Of a DNA stretch of 61,918 bases, positions 53,036 through 60,622 are shown in pieces. The notes below the pieces were generated by a model. The model made no database searches, was not told where the DNA came from, and saw only the letters and a program-made list of their open reading frames with translations. The translations under genes were made by a program, and so were the position numbers. The stretch's first letter is position 1, and the number at the start of each line of letters is the position of its first letter. Origin of the DNA: Bacteroidota bacterium (GTDB taxonomy: Bacteria > Bacteroidota > Ignavibacteria > Ignavibacteriales > SURF-24); contig JAUZPB010000014.1 in NCBI GenBank assembly GCA_030706145.1, positions 1 to 61,918 of the forward strand. Reading direction: 5' to 3'.

Positions 53036-54061
53036 CTACTTGCACAGGTCAAGTTCTTTATCAACTATAGGAGCTAATTGCTCAAGCTTATGAAGCATTT
53101 TTTCAAAATTCTTTGGAGTCAGTGACTGATAACCATCTGAAAGTGCTTCATCTGGTTTATTATGAACCTCTATCATGACTCCATCTGCACCGCATGCCAC
53201 TGCGCCCATTGCCATAGCAGGCACTTTATCCCAGATCCCAATTCCATGAGAAGGATCAACAAAGATAGGCAGGTGCGAATGTTTTTTTATTACAGGTACA
53301 GCATTAAGGTCCAAAGTGTTTCTTGTGTAAGTCTCAAATGTCCTAATTCCTCTTTCGCAAAGTATAACGTTAAAGTTGCCCTGTGAAACAATGTACTCTG
53401 CACTCATAAGCAGGTCCTCTATTGAAGCAGCAAGGCCGCGCTTTAGTAAGATTGGATTTTTAAGTCTTCCTGCCTTTTCAAGAAGGCTGAAGTTTTGCAT
53501 ATTTCTTGCCCCAATTTGAATAATGTCACTTACTTCGGCAACAGCATCAAGTGTCTCTGTGTCCTTTGCCTCGGTAATTACCATTAAACCCAATTCTTTC
53601 TTGATCTCAGAAAGGAGCTCCAAACCCTTTTCCTTTAAGCCCTGGAAAGCATAAGGACTAGTTCGGGGTTTATATGCCCCAGCGCGGAAGAATTTAAGTC
53701 CCATCTCTTTTAAGGGGCCTGCAATATCAAAAAGCTGCTGTCTGCTTTCAATTGAGCAAGGGCCAGCAATGACTGTAAGGTGTTTTCCGCCGATCTTTTC
53801 TCCATTAATATCAATTATTGTATCTTCACTTTTGACTTCGCGGCTTACAAGCTTAAATTTCTTTGATACTCTAAGGACTTCCTGAACAGAATCCATGATG
53901 AGGAATTCTTCTTCATCAAGCTGAGTTGTGGGGCCGGTTACTCCAACGGCAAGTTTTTGTGTCCCATAGACAAGGTAAGGGTGACACCCTTTTTGTGCTA
54001 TCTTTGCTTTTACTTTTTCAACATCACTCTCTGATGCATCGAGTTTCATTATAATTACCAT
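53036..54061 (-). CDS. aroF: 3-deoxy-7-phosphoheptulonate (DAHP) synthase, type I-beta
   Basis: 341 residues. The N-terminal ferredoxin-like regulatory domain (~1-70; VEKVKAKIAQKGCHPYLVYG) is the one that binds Tyr/Phe in the Thermotoga enzyme. It is followed by the catalytic barrel: TVIAGPCSIESRQQLFDIAG (metal-binding Cys), RAGAYKPRTSPYAFQGL, IQIGARNMQNF, PILLKRGL and FVDPSHGIGIWDK. It condenses PEP and erythrose-4-phosphate, the committed step of the shikimate pathway. AGGAG lies 7 bases before the ATG. Upstream are a promoter, an aromatic-rich leader peptide and a terminator, so transcription is probably controlled by attenuation. Confidence 0.95.
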   Translation of the reverse strand: MVIIMKLDASESDVEKVKAKIAQKGCHPYLVYGTQKLAVGVTGPTTQLDEEEFLIMDSVQEVLRVSKKFKLVSREVKSEDTIIDINGEKIGGKHLTVIAGPCSIESRQQLFDIAGPLKEMGLKFFRAGAYKPRTSPYAFQGLKEKGLELLSEIKKELGLMVITEAKDTETLDAVAEVSDIIQIGARNMQNFSLLEKAGRLKNPILLKRGLAASIEDLLMSAEYIVSQGNFNVILCERGIRTFETYTRNTLDLNAVPVIKKHSHLPIFVDPSHGIGIWDKVPAMAMGAVACGADGVMIEVHNKPDEALSDGYQSLTPKNFEKMLHKLEQLAPIVDKELDLCK

Positions 54062-54168
54062 TATATTCTCCTAAGTTGGTTACAATCTTAAGGAAATCAC
54101 TTTACTATTTCTATACAATTAAATAGCCTGAGTCAGCTAAAAATCTTCCCCAGCAATAGGCGAACATT

Positions 54169-54181
54169 CAGAGGACCTCTG
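54169..54181. repeat. 13-bp palindrome in the aroF leader
   Basis: CAGAGGACCTCTG reads as a 6-bp inverted repeat about a central A. It lies between the leader terminator and the aroF ribosome site. It could be a protein-binding site or chance. Confidence 0.4.
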
Positions 54182-54237
54182 TCTGGTTATTATTTTTGTT
54201 TAATTTCGAAAAAGAGTGTGATGATCCTTATAAAATG

Positions 54238-54273
54238 AAAAAGCCCTTCTTAGTGAACTAAGAAGGGCTTTTT
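54238..54273 (-). terminator. attenuator terminator before aroF
   Basis: On the minus strand, AAAAAGCCCTTCTTAGT (54273-54257) pairs with ACTAAGAAGGGCTTTTT (54254-54238): a 17-bp perfect stem with a tight TC loop. The distal arm supplies the U-tract. It lies downstream of the aromatic leader ORF and ~175 bp before the aroF start, on the aroF-coding strand, so it would stop transcription before aroF. Its symmetry also allows termination on the plus strand, but no plus-strand gene ends here. Confidence 0.85.
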
Positions 54274-54310
54274 CAATGTTAATTTATTGCTCTACTTTAA
54301 TTCACTAAGA
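54248..54310 (-). promoter_or_regulatory. antiterminator pairing segments of the aroF attenuator
   Basis: The minus-strand segment TCTTAGTGAA (54310-54301), within the last codons of the leader ORF, is an exact 10-nt complement of TTCACTAAGA (54257-54248), which is the terminator loop plus the beginning of its distal arm. Their pairing excludes the terminator. The same upstream segment can also pair imperfectly with TTTACT-T-GGTCC inside the leader ORF, giving the 1:2 arrangement of trp/phe-type attenuators. Confidence 0.75.
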
Positions 54311-54392
54311 TCCAGGGGCAGATATAAAATCGGCTAAATCCATAAAAGGACCAAGTAAAGTTAAAGTAATATGTGCTATTCATTGTTTTCAT
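54297..54392 (-). CDS. aromatic-rich leader peptide of aroF (attenuator peptide)
   Basis: A 31-codon minus-strand ORF beginning at the ATG at 54392. It reads MKTMNSTYYFNFTWSF for the first 16 residues and YGFSRFYICPWILVN for the last 15. Eleven of 31 residues are aromatic (4 Tyr, 5 Phe, 2 Trp), far above chance, and they cluster at positions 8-27. It lies directly between a promoter-like element and an intrinsic terminator upstream of DAHP synthase. The predicted transcript start (~54400) leaves a very short 5' UTR and no Shine-Dalgarno; an internal ATG (codon 4) is an alternative start. Ribosome stalling on these codons would sense charged tRNA for Phe, Tyr or Trp. Confidence 0.75.
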   Translation of the reverse strand: MKTMNSTYYFNFTWSFYGFSRFYICPWILVN

Positions 54393-54406
54393 ATTTATAA
54401 TGTATG

Positions 54407-54436
54407 AATATATTAAAATTTTAATTGCTTTGTCAA
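54407..54436 (-). promoter_or_regulatory. candidate promoter of the aroF leader transcript
   Basis: On the minus strand, TTGACA (54436-54431), an 18-bp spacer and TATATT (54412-54407). The predicted start near 54400 lies just before the leader ORF. Confidence 0.6.
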
Positions 54437-54571
54437 GCTCATTTGAAAATAAAATGATAAAAATTTACTATTTTATTGATCCATTTTGATGTTAAATTCG
54501 GGTAGTACTAGTAGAAGAGGGGAAAAAGTATTATTTTAAAGGTGTAATTTCCACAATTGATGAAAGAAAAG

Positions 54572-54943
54572 ATGAGAGAAATGTTCAAATCCAAAATACA
54601 CCGTGCTACGGTTACTATGAGCGAGCTTTATTATGAAGGAAGTATCACTATAGACAAAGACCTTCTTGAGGCGGCTGATATTTTGGAATATGAGAAAGTA
54701 CAGGTAGTTAATGTAAACAATGGTGCAAGGTTTGAGACCTATACACTAAATGGGGAACCAGGCAGCGGAATTATATGTCTGAACGGACCAGCTGCAAGAC
54801 TTGGAGCCGTTGGTGATGAAGTTATAATTATTACTTATGCCAGAATGACCGACGAGGAAGCAAGAAAGCACAAACCGACAATAGTGCTTGTAGATAAAGA
54901 AAATAAAGTAAAAAAAGTAAGTCCTGAAGCTGTAGAAGCATAA
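54572..54943 (+). CDS. panD: aspartate 1-decarboxylase
   Basis: 123 residues from the ATG at 54572. The family start M[14 protein letters not shown] fits this ATG; ATG 54560 and TTG 54557 are alternatives, none with a strong ribosome site. Core: [11 protein letters not shown], the self-cleavage site YYEGS-ITID (Gly23-Ser24, giving the pyruvoyl cofactor on the serine), [16 protein letters not shown] and [20 protein letters not shown]. It makes beta-alanine for pantothenate and CoA synthesis. It is divergent from aroF, with the attenuator region between them. AT-rich stems (TTTTTCGAA/TTCGAAAAA, 54948-54970) after the stop may end transcription. Confidence 0.93.
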   Translation: MREMFKSKIHRATVTMSELYYEGSITIDKDLLEAADILEYEKVQVVNVNNGARFETYTLNGEPGSGIICLNGPAARLGAVGDEVIIITYARMTDEEARKHKPTIVLVDKENKVKKVSPEAVEA

Positions 54944-55109
54944 TATTTTTTTTCGAAAATAATTCGAAAAAGATAGAAATTTTTGAATCTTTTTATTAGT
55001 TCGATTGTAAAATAGTATGAAGCTTAAAACAGAGAGAATTTTAAGCTAAAACGGATTGATTTTTTTTAATATTTTAATTAACATGCCTTAGAAAAATGAA
55101 GGTGTTTAG

Positions 55110-55628
55110 ATGAAAAAGATTCTTTTTCTCTTGCTGGTATTATCAACTGTCTCGTTTTCTCAGTTCAGAGATCAGACCGAGACAAAGTCAAGTTTGCATG
55201 ATGGAATGATTTCTAATAATACACCCAGTGTAATTCTCGGTTTCTTCAATCCAGATAATTTCAGAATGCAGCATTCTTATAGCTTGTCTTATTCTGCTTT
55301 TGGCGGAAATGGCTTGGCGATGGGTGTCTATACTAACTCAATGATCTATAAGTTTAATGATAAACTAAATATACAGGTAGATGCCAGCCTGGTTCATACA
55401 CCATATAGTACTTTTAACCGCTCAATCCAGGATCAGATAAATGGCCTTTACTTAAGTAAAGCTGAGCTTAACTATCGTCCAAGTGACAATTTTATGATCA
55501 ATGTTCAATATAGCCATAATCCTATGGGTTACTATTCTCCTTATGGATACTTAGGTGATTGGGGGATGTTCAACCAGAACTCGATTGACCGGAATATTAA
55601 AACTAATGCGTGGTTATACGGAAAATAA
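55110..55628 (+). CDS. secreted/outer-membrane hypothetical protein
   Basis: 172 residues with a typical signal peptide (KKILFLLLVLSTVSFSQ, cut near residue 18). The mature part has alternating polar/aromatic strands (MQHSYSLSYSAFGGNGLAMG, LNIQVDASLVHTPYS, NFMINVQYSHNPMGYYS) like a small beta-barrel or beta-sandwich. No family is recognised. It is followed by its own terminator; the upstream gap contains only the AT-rich stems noted with panD. Confidence 0.72.
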   Translation: MKKILFLLLVLSTVSFSQFRDQTETKSSLHDGMISNNTPSVILGFFNPDNFRMQHSYSLSYSAFGGNGLAMGVYTNSMIYKFNDKLNIQVDASLVHTPYSTFNRSIQDQINGLYLSKAELNYRPSDNFMINVQYSHNPMGYYSPYGYLGDWGMFNQNSIDRNIKTNAWLYGK

Positions 55629-55653
55629 ATTTTCTACCATTGATTTTTTAAGT

Positions 55654-55686
55654 AATAACCGGGTAACTTATCCGGTTATTTTTTTG
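55654..55686 (+). terminator. intrinsic terminator after the secreted hypothetical gene
   Basis: AATAACCGG (55654-55662) and CCGGTTATT (55672-55680) form a perfect 9-bp stem with a 9-nt loop, followed by TTTTTGC. Confidence 0.85.
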
Positions 55687-55705
55687 CAAAAATCCCATTC
55701 TACCA

Positions 55706-56206
55706 ATGCTAAACAAAAAAACAAAAAAATCTAGTTCGACAAGTGCTAATTCACTTGCAAATATTAATACTAAGAATTTATTCTTAAATATTTTAATTTT
55801 TGTTTTAGGTGCTTTGATCCTTTATATGGCCTATGCAATTGTTGTTAAGCTTGTACATAGGGGAGGACCTAATATAGAACAAATGCAACAAGCGCAGAGT
55901 GCTCCTGCCACAATTATACAGGTTGAAGTACTAAATGGCTGCGGCGTTGGAGGAGTCGGCGACAGATTTACGGATTTCCTTAGAAATAATAAAGTCGATG
56001 TGGTAAACGTAAGTAATTATTCTTCTTTTGATATCGACAGGACACTCGTAATTGACAGGACTGGCAATATGGCCAATGCTAAAAAAATTGCCTCCTTGCT
56101 TGGAATAAAAGATGAAAATGTGGTACAACAGATCAATAATGATTATTTTTTAGATGTTTCTTTAGTAATTGGAAAAGATTATAATCAATTAAAACCATTA
56201 AAATAG
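55706..56206 (+). CDS. LytR C-terminal domain protein
   Basis: 166 residues. A short basic N-terminus and one membrane helix (~26-48, FLNILIFVLGALILYMAYAI) precede a LytR_C domain (about 72-165): VEVLNGCGVGGVGDRFTDFL, VVNVSNYSSFDIDRTLVIDR, KKIASLLGI and SLVIGKDYNQLKPL. LytR_C is an extracytoplasmic domain of unknown activity, often found with LytR-CpsA-Psr proteins or alone. It is the first gene of a short unit with rsfS and argS. Confidence 0.82.
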   Translation: MLNKKTKKSSSTSANSLANINTKNLFLNILIFVLGALILYMAYAIVVKLVHRGGPNIEQMQQAQSAPATIIQVEVLNGCGVGGVGDRFTDFLRNNKVDVVNVSNYSSFDIDRTLVIDRTGNMANAKKIASLLGIKDENVVQQINNDYFLDVSLVIGKDYNQLKPLK

Positions 56207-56215
56207 GGGAGTAAT

Positions 56216-56575
56216 TTGGAACCTATCGAATTTGCTTATAAAATAACAGACTTCATATTCTCAAAGAAGGGCTACGAAGTAAAAATTCTTGATCTCAGGA
56301 AGCTTTCTTCAATTGCCGACTATTTTGTCATCTGCTCTGCAGATTCAGATACTCAGGTAAAAGCAATTGCTGATGAAATTGATAAAGAACTAAGCAAAGC
56401 TGGAGTAAAGTGCTATCATAAAGAAGGGTTGAACTCACTTAACTGGGTCCTTCTTGATTATTTTGATGTTATTATTCATATCTTTAAGCATGATGCCAGA
56501 AAGTATTATAACCTTGAAAAACTCTGGGGTGATGCTCCATCAATCCTTGTAGAAGACAAACCTGTTAATAAATAA
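56216..56575 (+). CDS. rsfS: ribosomal silencing factor RsfS (TTG start)
   Basis: 119 residues from a TTG preceded by GGGGAG. RsfS/Iojap family: VKILDLRKLSSIADYFVICS, DTQVKAIADEIDKELSKAG, GLNSLNWVLLDYFDVIIHIF and RKYYNLEKLWGDA are all conserved. It binds ribosomal protein uL14 and blocks subunit joining when nutrients are short. It starts 9 bp after the LytR_C gene, the same neighbour order seen in many Bacteroidota-type genomes. Confidence 0.95.
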   Translation: MEPIEFAYKITDFIFSKKGYEVKILDLRKLSSIADYFVICSADSDTQVKAIADEIDKELSKAGVKCYHKEGLNSLNWVLLDYFDVIIHIFKHDARKYYNLEKLWGDAPSILVEDKPVNK

Positions 56576-56592
56576 TAATTAATATATTTTTC

Positions 56593-56670
56593 TGATTGCA
56601 CAGAAAAAAGGCGGACTTAAAAAGGCTGTTTTACTTTAGCTAATATTCCGAATTACTTTTTCTGCAATCA
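56593..56670 (+). promoter_or_regulatory. long-range stem in the leader of argS
   Basis: TGATTGC(AC)AGAAAAA (56593-56608) pairs with TTTTTCTGCAATCA (56657-56670), 14 bp with a 2-nt bulge, around a ~48-nt centre. The stem ends 4 nt before the argS ribosome site GGAG (56675-56678), so its folding could influence argS translation. Confidence 0.4.
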
Positions 56671-56686
56671 AAATGGAGATTTTTAA

Positions 56687-58315
56687 TTGAAAGTATATCT
56701 TACTGAGCTGTTCAGAAATACATCAGAAAAGTTGGAATATCTTAAGGGAATGACCCCTATACTTAATGTTCCTAATAATCCTGAACATGGTGATTTTTCA
56801 ACCAATCTTGCAATGCTCCTTACTAAGCAGCTCAAACGAAATCCAAGAGAAATAGCTAAGGAGATAATAGAAGCTTTAGATGTTGACCCAAATGTTATTT
56901 CAAAAGTTGAAATAGCAGGTCCAGGCTTTATAAACTTTTATTTTAATCCTGTCTTTGTTACAGGAATTGTAAATGATATTATAAAAGAAAAAAGTAACTA
57001 TGGCCGTTCTGAAAAATATAAGGGCAAGAAAGCTATTGTAGAATTTGTATCTGCAAATCCTACAGGACCACTTACTGTTGGGCACGGACGAAATGCTGTT
57101 TTTGGCGATACTGTAGCAAACATGCTCGAATGGATTGGCTATAGTGTCGACAGGGAGTATTATTTCAATAATGCAGGCCGCCAGATGAGAGTCCTTGGCA
57201 ATTCTGTTCGCCTGCGCTATATGGAGATCCTTGGCGAAAAAATTGAGTTTCCTGAAGATCATTACCAGGGTGATTATATAAAGGACATAGCTAAGAAGCT
57301 GGTAGATGACTATGGGAATGCTTTAATAGATGAGCCGGCTGAAGGAAAATTTAAGGATACGGCTGAAAGAGAAATATTTAAAGATATAGAAAATACGCTT
57401 TCAAGAATAAAGATAAACTTTAAAAACTATTTTAATGAAAACAGCCTATATGAGACTGGAAAGATAAGCGAACTTCTTGAGACTTTTAAAGAGAAGGACC
57501 TTTCTTACGAAAAAGATAATGCTACTTGGCTTAAGCTTACTGAACTTGGTAATGAGCAGGACAAGGTTATAGTTAAGTCCACAGGTGAACCGACCTATAG
57601 ACTGCCGGATATAGCATATCACAGGACTAAATTTGAAAGGGGATATGACCTTATAGTTGATATCTTTGGATCTGATCATAATGCAACCTATCCGGATGTC
57701 CTGGCAGGACTTAAATCTTTGGGATATGATGTATCAAAGATCAAGGTCCTTATCCACCAGTTTGTTACAATATTGGACAAAGGTGAAGTTGTAAAAATGT
57801 CAACAAGAAAGGCAAACTTCATTACGCTTGATGAGCTTATTGATGAAGTTGGCCCGGATGTAGTTCGTTACTTTTTTAATATGAGAAGCATTGCAAGCCA
57901 TCTTAACTTTGACCTAGAACTGGCTAAGACGCAGTCGGATGAAAATCCGGTTTTCTATCTGCAGTATGCTCATGCCAGGATATCTTCGATACTTAAGATG
58001 ACAAAGGAAAACGACCTTGAATGCTCAACAGATAACCTGAACCTCCTTACAACATTAGAGGAGCAGAATCTTCTGAAGAAACTCTACCAGTTTAGCGGTG
58101 AAATGCTTTATGATTCAGAGAACTTTGAATCACACAGCATTGCTTCTTACCTTGAAGAGCTGGCAGCCCTTTTCCATAGATTCTATACACAGTGCAGAAT
58201 AATTGGAACAGAGAAAAAACTAGCCGAAGCAAGAATTGCCCTTTGCATTGCTGTTCAGATAGTTATAAAAAATGGCCTTACAGTTCTGGGGTTAGAAGCT
58301 CCTGAGAGAATGTAA
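56687..58315 (+). CDS. argS: arginyl-tRNA synthetase (TTG start)
   Basis: 542 residues from a TTG with GGAG nine bases upstream. Class I signature motifs: FVSANPTGPLTVGHGRN (HIGH-like VGHG) and VVKMSTRKANFITL (KMSTR-like KMSKS). The N-terminal Add-1 domain contains HGDFSTNLAMLLTKQLKRNP and the C-terminal anticodon-binding domain has FYLQYAHARISSILK and ARIALCIAVQIVIKNGLTVL. It charges tRNA-Arg; a tRNA-Arg(CCG) gene lies at 40.5 kb. The structured 111-bp leader separates it from rsfS. Confidence 0.96.
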   Translation: MKVYLTELFRNTSEKLEYLKGMTPILNVPNNPEHGDFSTNLAMLLTKQLKRNPREIAKEIIEALDVDPNVISKVEIAGPGFINFYFNPVFVTGIVNDIIKEKSNYGRSEKYKGKKAIVEFVSANPTGPLTVGHGRNAVFGDTVANMLEWIGYSVDREYYFNNAGRQMRVLGNSVRLRYMEILGEKIEFPEDHYQGDYIKDIAKKLVDDYGNALIDEPAEGKFKDTAEREIFKDIENTLSRIKINFKNYFNENSLYETGKISELLETFKEKDLSYEKDNATWLKLTELGNEQDKVIVKSTGEPTYRLPDIAYHRTKFERGYDLIVDIFGSDHNATYPDVLAGLKSLGYDVSKIKVLIHQFVTILDKGEVVKMSTRKANFITLDELIDEVGPDVVRYFFNMRSIASHLNFDLELAKTQSDENPVFYLQYAHARISSILKMTKENDLECSTDNLNLLTTLEEQNLLKKLYQFSGEMLYDSENFESHSIASYLEELAALFHRFYTQCRIIGTEKKLAEARIALCIAVQIVIKNGLTVLGLEAPERM

Positions 58316-58337
58316 GAAAAGTCATTTGAAAATTTAC

Positions 58338-58380
58338 AAAAAAGGCTGTCTGGTAAAAGATTCCATGACAGCCTTTTTTT
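58338..58380. terminator. bidirectional terminator between argS and the hybrid kinase
   Basis: AAAAAAGGCTGTC and GACAGCCTTTTTTT form a 12-13-bp stem around a ~16-nt loop. T-runs follow on both strands, serving the convergent argS and the minus-strand kinase. Confidence 0.88.
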
Positions 58381-58428
58381 ATTTGTTCTAAATTGTTTTT
58401 AGTATAATTTTAACGCAGGTAGAAAATT

Positions 58429-60522
58429 TTAAGCCTCTGCCTTTTTTATTCCTGGCAGAGTAAATGTAAATTCAGTCCCATTTCCTGGAGTACTTTTTAC
58501 TTTTATTTTGCCTCTGTTTTTCTCAATTAGCTCTTTGCACAGTATAAGCCCAAGTCCTGATCCTTTTTCACCACTAGTACCTCTTGTTGAAAAGCAGGTA
58601 TCTATTCTAAAGAGTTTTAGTATGTCCTCTTCATTTATCCCCATACCGGAATCTTTGACACTTATTTCAATAAAGCGTTCTGTTTCTAAGGATGCAACTC
58701 TTTTTGAATCAGGGGCGCTTGAATCTAGTTCTCTGGAGTCTATTGTGATCTTTCCACCAGAAGGTGTAAATTTAAGAGCATTTGAGATTAAATTTCTTAA
58801 AATAGTAGACAAGACATTATAATCGGTATAAACTACGGCTGAAAGATTAACATTGTTTTTGATCTCTAAAGATTTGCTTGCAGCAGAAGAGGAAAACAGG
58901 CTTATTACTTCTTCGACCTCGTAATAAAGTGTTAATTCGGAAACTTTCATTTGGAATTTTCCAGTCTGAAGTCTTGACCACTCGAGGAGGTTTGTCAGTA
59001 AACTGAATATTCTTGTAGAAGTAGAATGCATGATATCTGCAATCTCAGAAATTTCTTCATTGCTGAGCTTCCCTATATTTCTTGCAAGGTCCTCAGTTAT
59101 TCCCATAAAACCTGAAAATGGTCCTCTTAAGTCATGGGCAATAATAGAAAGGAATTTGTCCTTTGTGGCATTTAGCAGCTTTAATTCTTCAGCATAGTGC
59201 TGTAATAACCTTTCTGCCTGCTTATGCTCTGTAAGATCTAATATAATACCATTATAGACAAGTTCATCTCCGATCTGCATGGGGACTGCTTTTCCCTGAA
59301 ACCATTTGATAGTTCCGTCATTACAAATTATATTGCCCTCATATTCCCATATGCTGCGGCTATTCATTGCATTATAAATTGAGCTGAAGAACCTGTCCCT
59401 GTCTTCCTCAGGTATATGCTTTCCTAAGGTCCATTCAGGACTGTTAGGATCAACTGGAAAGCCGAACATTTCCGTGATCTGTTCACTGACATAAGAAAGA
59501 TATGAAGTTCTGTTTGCTCTTATACGAAACTGATAGAGAGCTCCGGGGACATTCTTAGCTATATCTCTGAATCTCTGTTCACTTAGCTTAATAAGTTCAA
59601 CAGCTTCTTTTCGTTCGGTAACATCCCTGAAAATGCCGAATGTTCCTGTAAATCTGCCATCTTCATTAACTCTTGGAGTTGCGGTAACAAGAATTGTTTT
59701 TTTCTGTCCACTATCAAGCTTTATCTTTAGTTCATAAACACTTTTAAGTCCTTTTTGCCTTTTTTCAGTCTGCTGAAATAGCAGTTTAGTTTCTGTTGGA
59801 TCACAAAAACTCTTAAGGTTTCTGCCTGTAAATTTTCCAGGCTCTAATCCGAAAGTTATTTCACCAGCCCTGTTTGCATAAATGATATTTTCAAACTGAT
59901 CAACAATTGCAAAGCCTTCACCCATGTTGTCAATTAGAAGCTTGTAATCTTTTATGTTCTCCAGTATCGTTTTTTCGGCAGGAACTTTCTTATCTGATGC
60001 TTTTTCTTTTAATGCATTATCAGAAAATGGACTTTCTGTTAATGTCTCTTCTTCAGGGGCATCTGCCGGAAAAGCAGAGTTTTGATCCTGCTTTTGTGAA
60101 AATTTGATCTTTCCTAATATTTCTTTTTTCTCTTTGTGAAGCCTTAAGGAAGCTCTTATTGATGAAAAGAGGGAATTGTTTTCAGAGCCTTTGATAAAAT
60201 ATCCATAGATTGGAAGTTCTTCGGCTTCTTTTATAATTTCTTTTCTGGTCTCTGAGGAGAGAAAAATAAGTGGAATATCAAATTCTTTCAGTATTTCTTT
60301 TGCTGCAGAAATGCCGTTGATTCCATGACCAAGGTCAATATCCATGAGTATAAGATCAATTTTGTCGTGTTTTTCTTTTACAATACTGATGGCATCTTCG
60401 CCATTTCTAGCCTGAATTACACAAAAACCTTCATTGGTTAATAATCGTTTTCCTAGTAAAGCTAATAGAGCATCATCCTCAACACTTAGAATTGTACTAT
60501 TCATTATGTTATTATTACTCAC
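58429..60522 (-). CDS. hybrid response regulator-PAS-PAS-histidine kinase
   Basis: 697 residues. An N-terminal receiver domain (~8-130) has acidic ED/D residues (SVEDDA), the phosphoacceptor Asp61 in LILMDIDLG and the conserved Ser/Lys (IFLSSE, GYFIKGSE). A linker leads to PAS 1 (~190-305; DNMGEGFAIVDQFENIIYAN) and PAS 2 (~315-440; KNVPGALYQFRIRANRTSYL), each followed by a PAC-like segment. The kinase core has His463 in SIIAHDLRGPFSG, the N-box NLISNALKFTPSGG, G1 KDSGMGINEED and G2 GEKGSGLGLILCKEL. There are no membrane helices, so it senses a cytosolic signal. No output regulator is adjacent. Confidence 0.9.
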   Translation of the reverse strand: MSNNNIMNSTILSVEDDALLALLGKRLLTNEGFCVIQARNGEDAISIVKEKHDKIDLILMDIDLGHGINGISAAKEILKEFDIPLIFLSSETRKEIIKEAEELPIYGYFIKGSENNSLFSSIRASLRLHKEKKEILGKIKFSQKQDQNSAFPADAPEEETLTESPFSDNALKEKASDKKVPAEKTILENIKDYKLLIDNMGEGFAIVDQFENIIYANRAGEITFGLEPGKFTGRNLKSFCDPTETKLLFQQTEKRQKGLKSVYELKIKLDSGQKKTILVTATPRVNEDGRFTGTFGIFRDVTERKEAVELIKLSEQRFRDIAKNVPGALYQFRIRANRTSYLSYVSEQITEMFGFPVDPNSPEWTLGKHIPEEDRDRFFSSIYNAMNSRSIWEYEGNIICNDGTIKWFQGKAVPMQIGDELVYNGIILDLTEHKQAERLLQHYAEELKLLNATKDKFLSIIAHDLRGPFSGFMGITEDLARNIGKLSNEEISEIADIMHSTSTRIFSLLTNLLEWSRLQTGKFQMKVSELTLYYEVEEVISLFSSSAASKSLEIKNNVNLSAVVYTDYNVLSTILRNLISNALKFTPSGGKITIDSRELDSSAPDSKRVASLETERFIEISVKDSGMGINEEDILKLFRIDTCFSTRGTSGEKGSGLGLILCKELIEKNRGKIKVKSTPGNGTEFTFTLPGIKKAEA

Positions 60523-60622
60523 GTATTACAAATGTGTTACGCGTGTATTATCGGAGTATGCTCTTAAAATTAAAGTTCGAATAATGATTTTTTTGCTATG
60601 TATTTTTCATTATTGATCTTTT

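Noticed and set aside
54062-54300. T-box riboswitch upstream of aroF
   Set aside because: No AGGGTGG-type T-box bulge sequence or stem I features were found; the aromatic ORF and the overlapping hairpins explain the terminator better.
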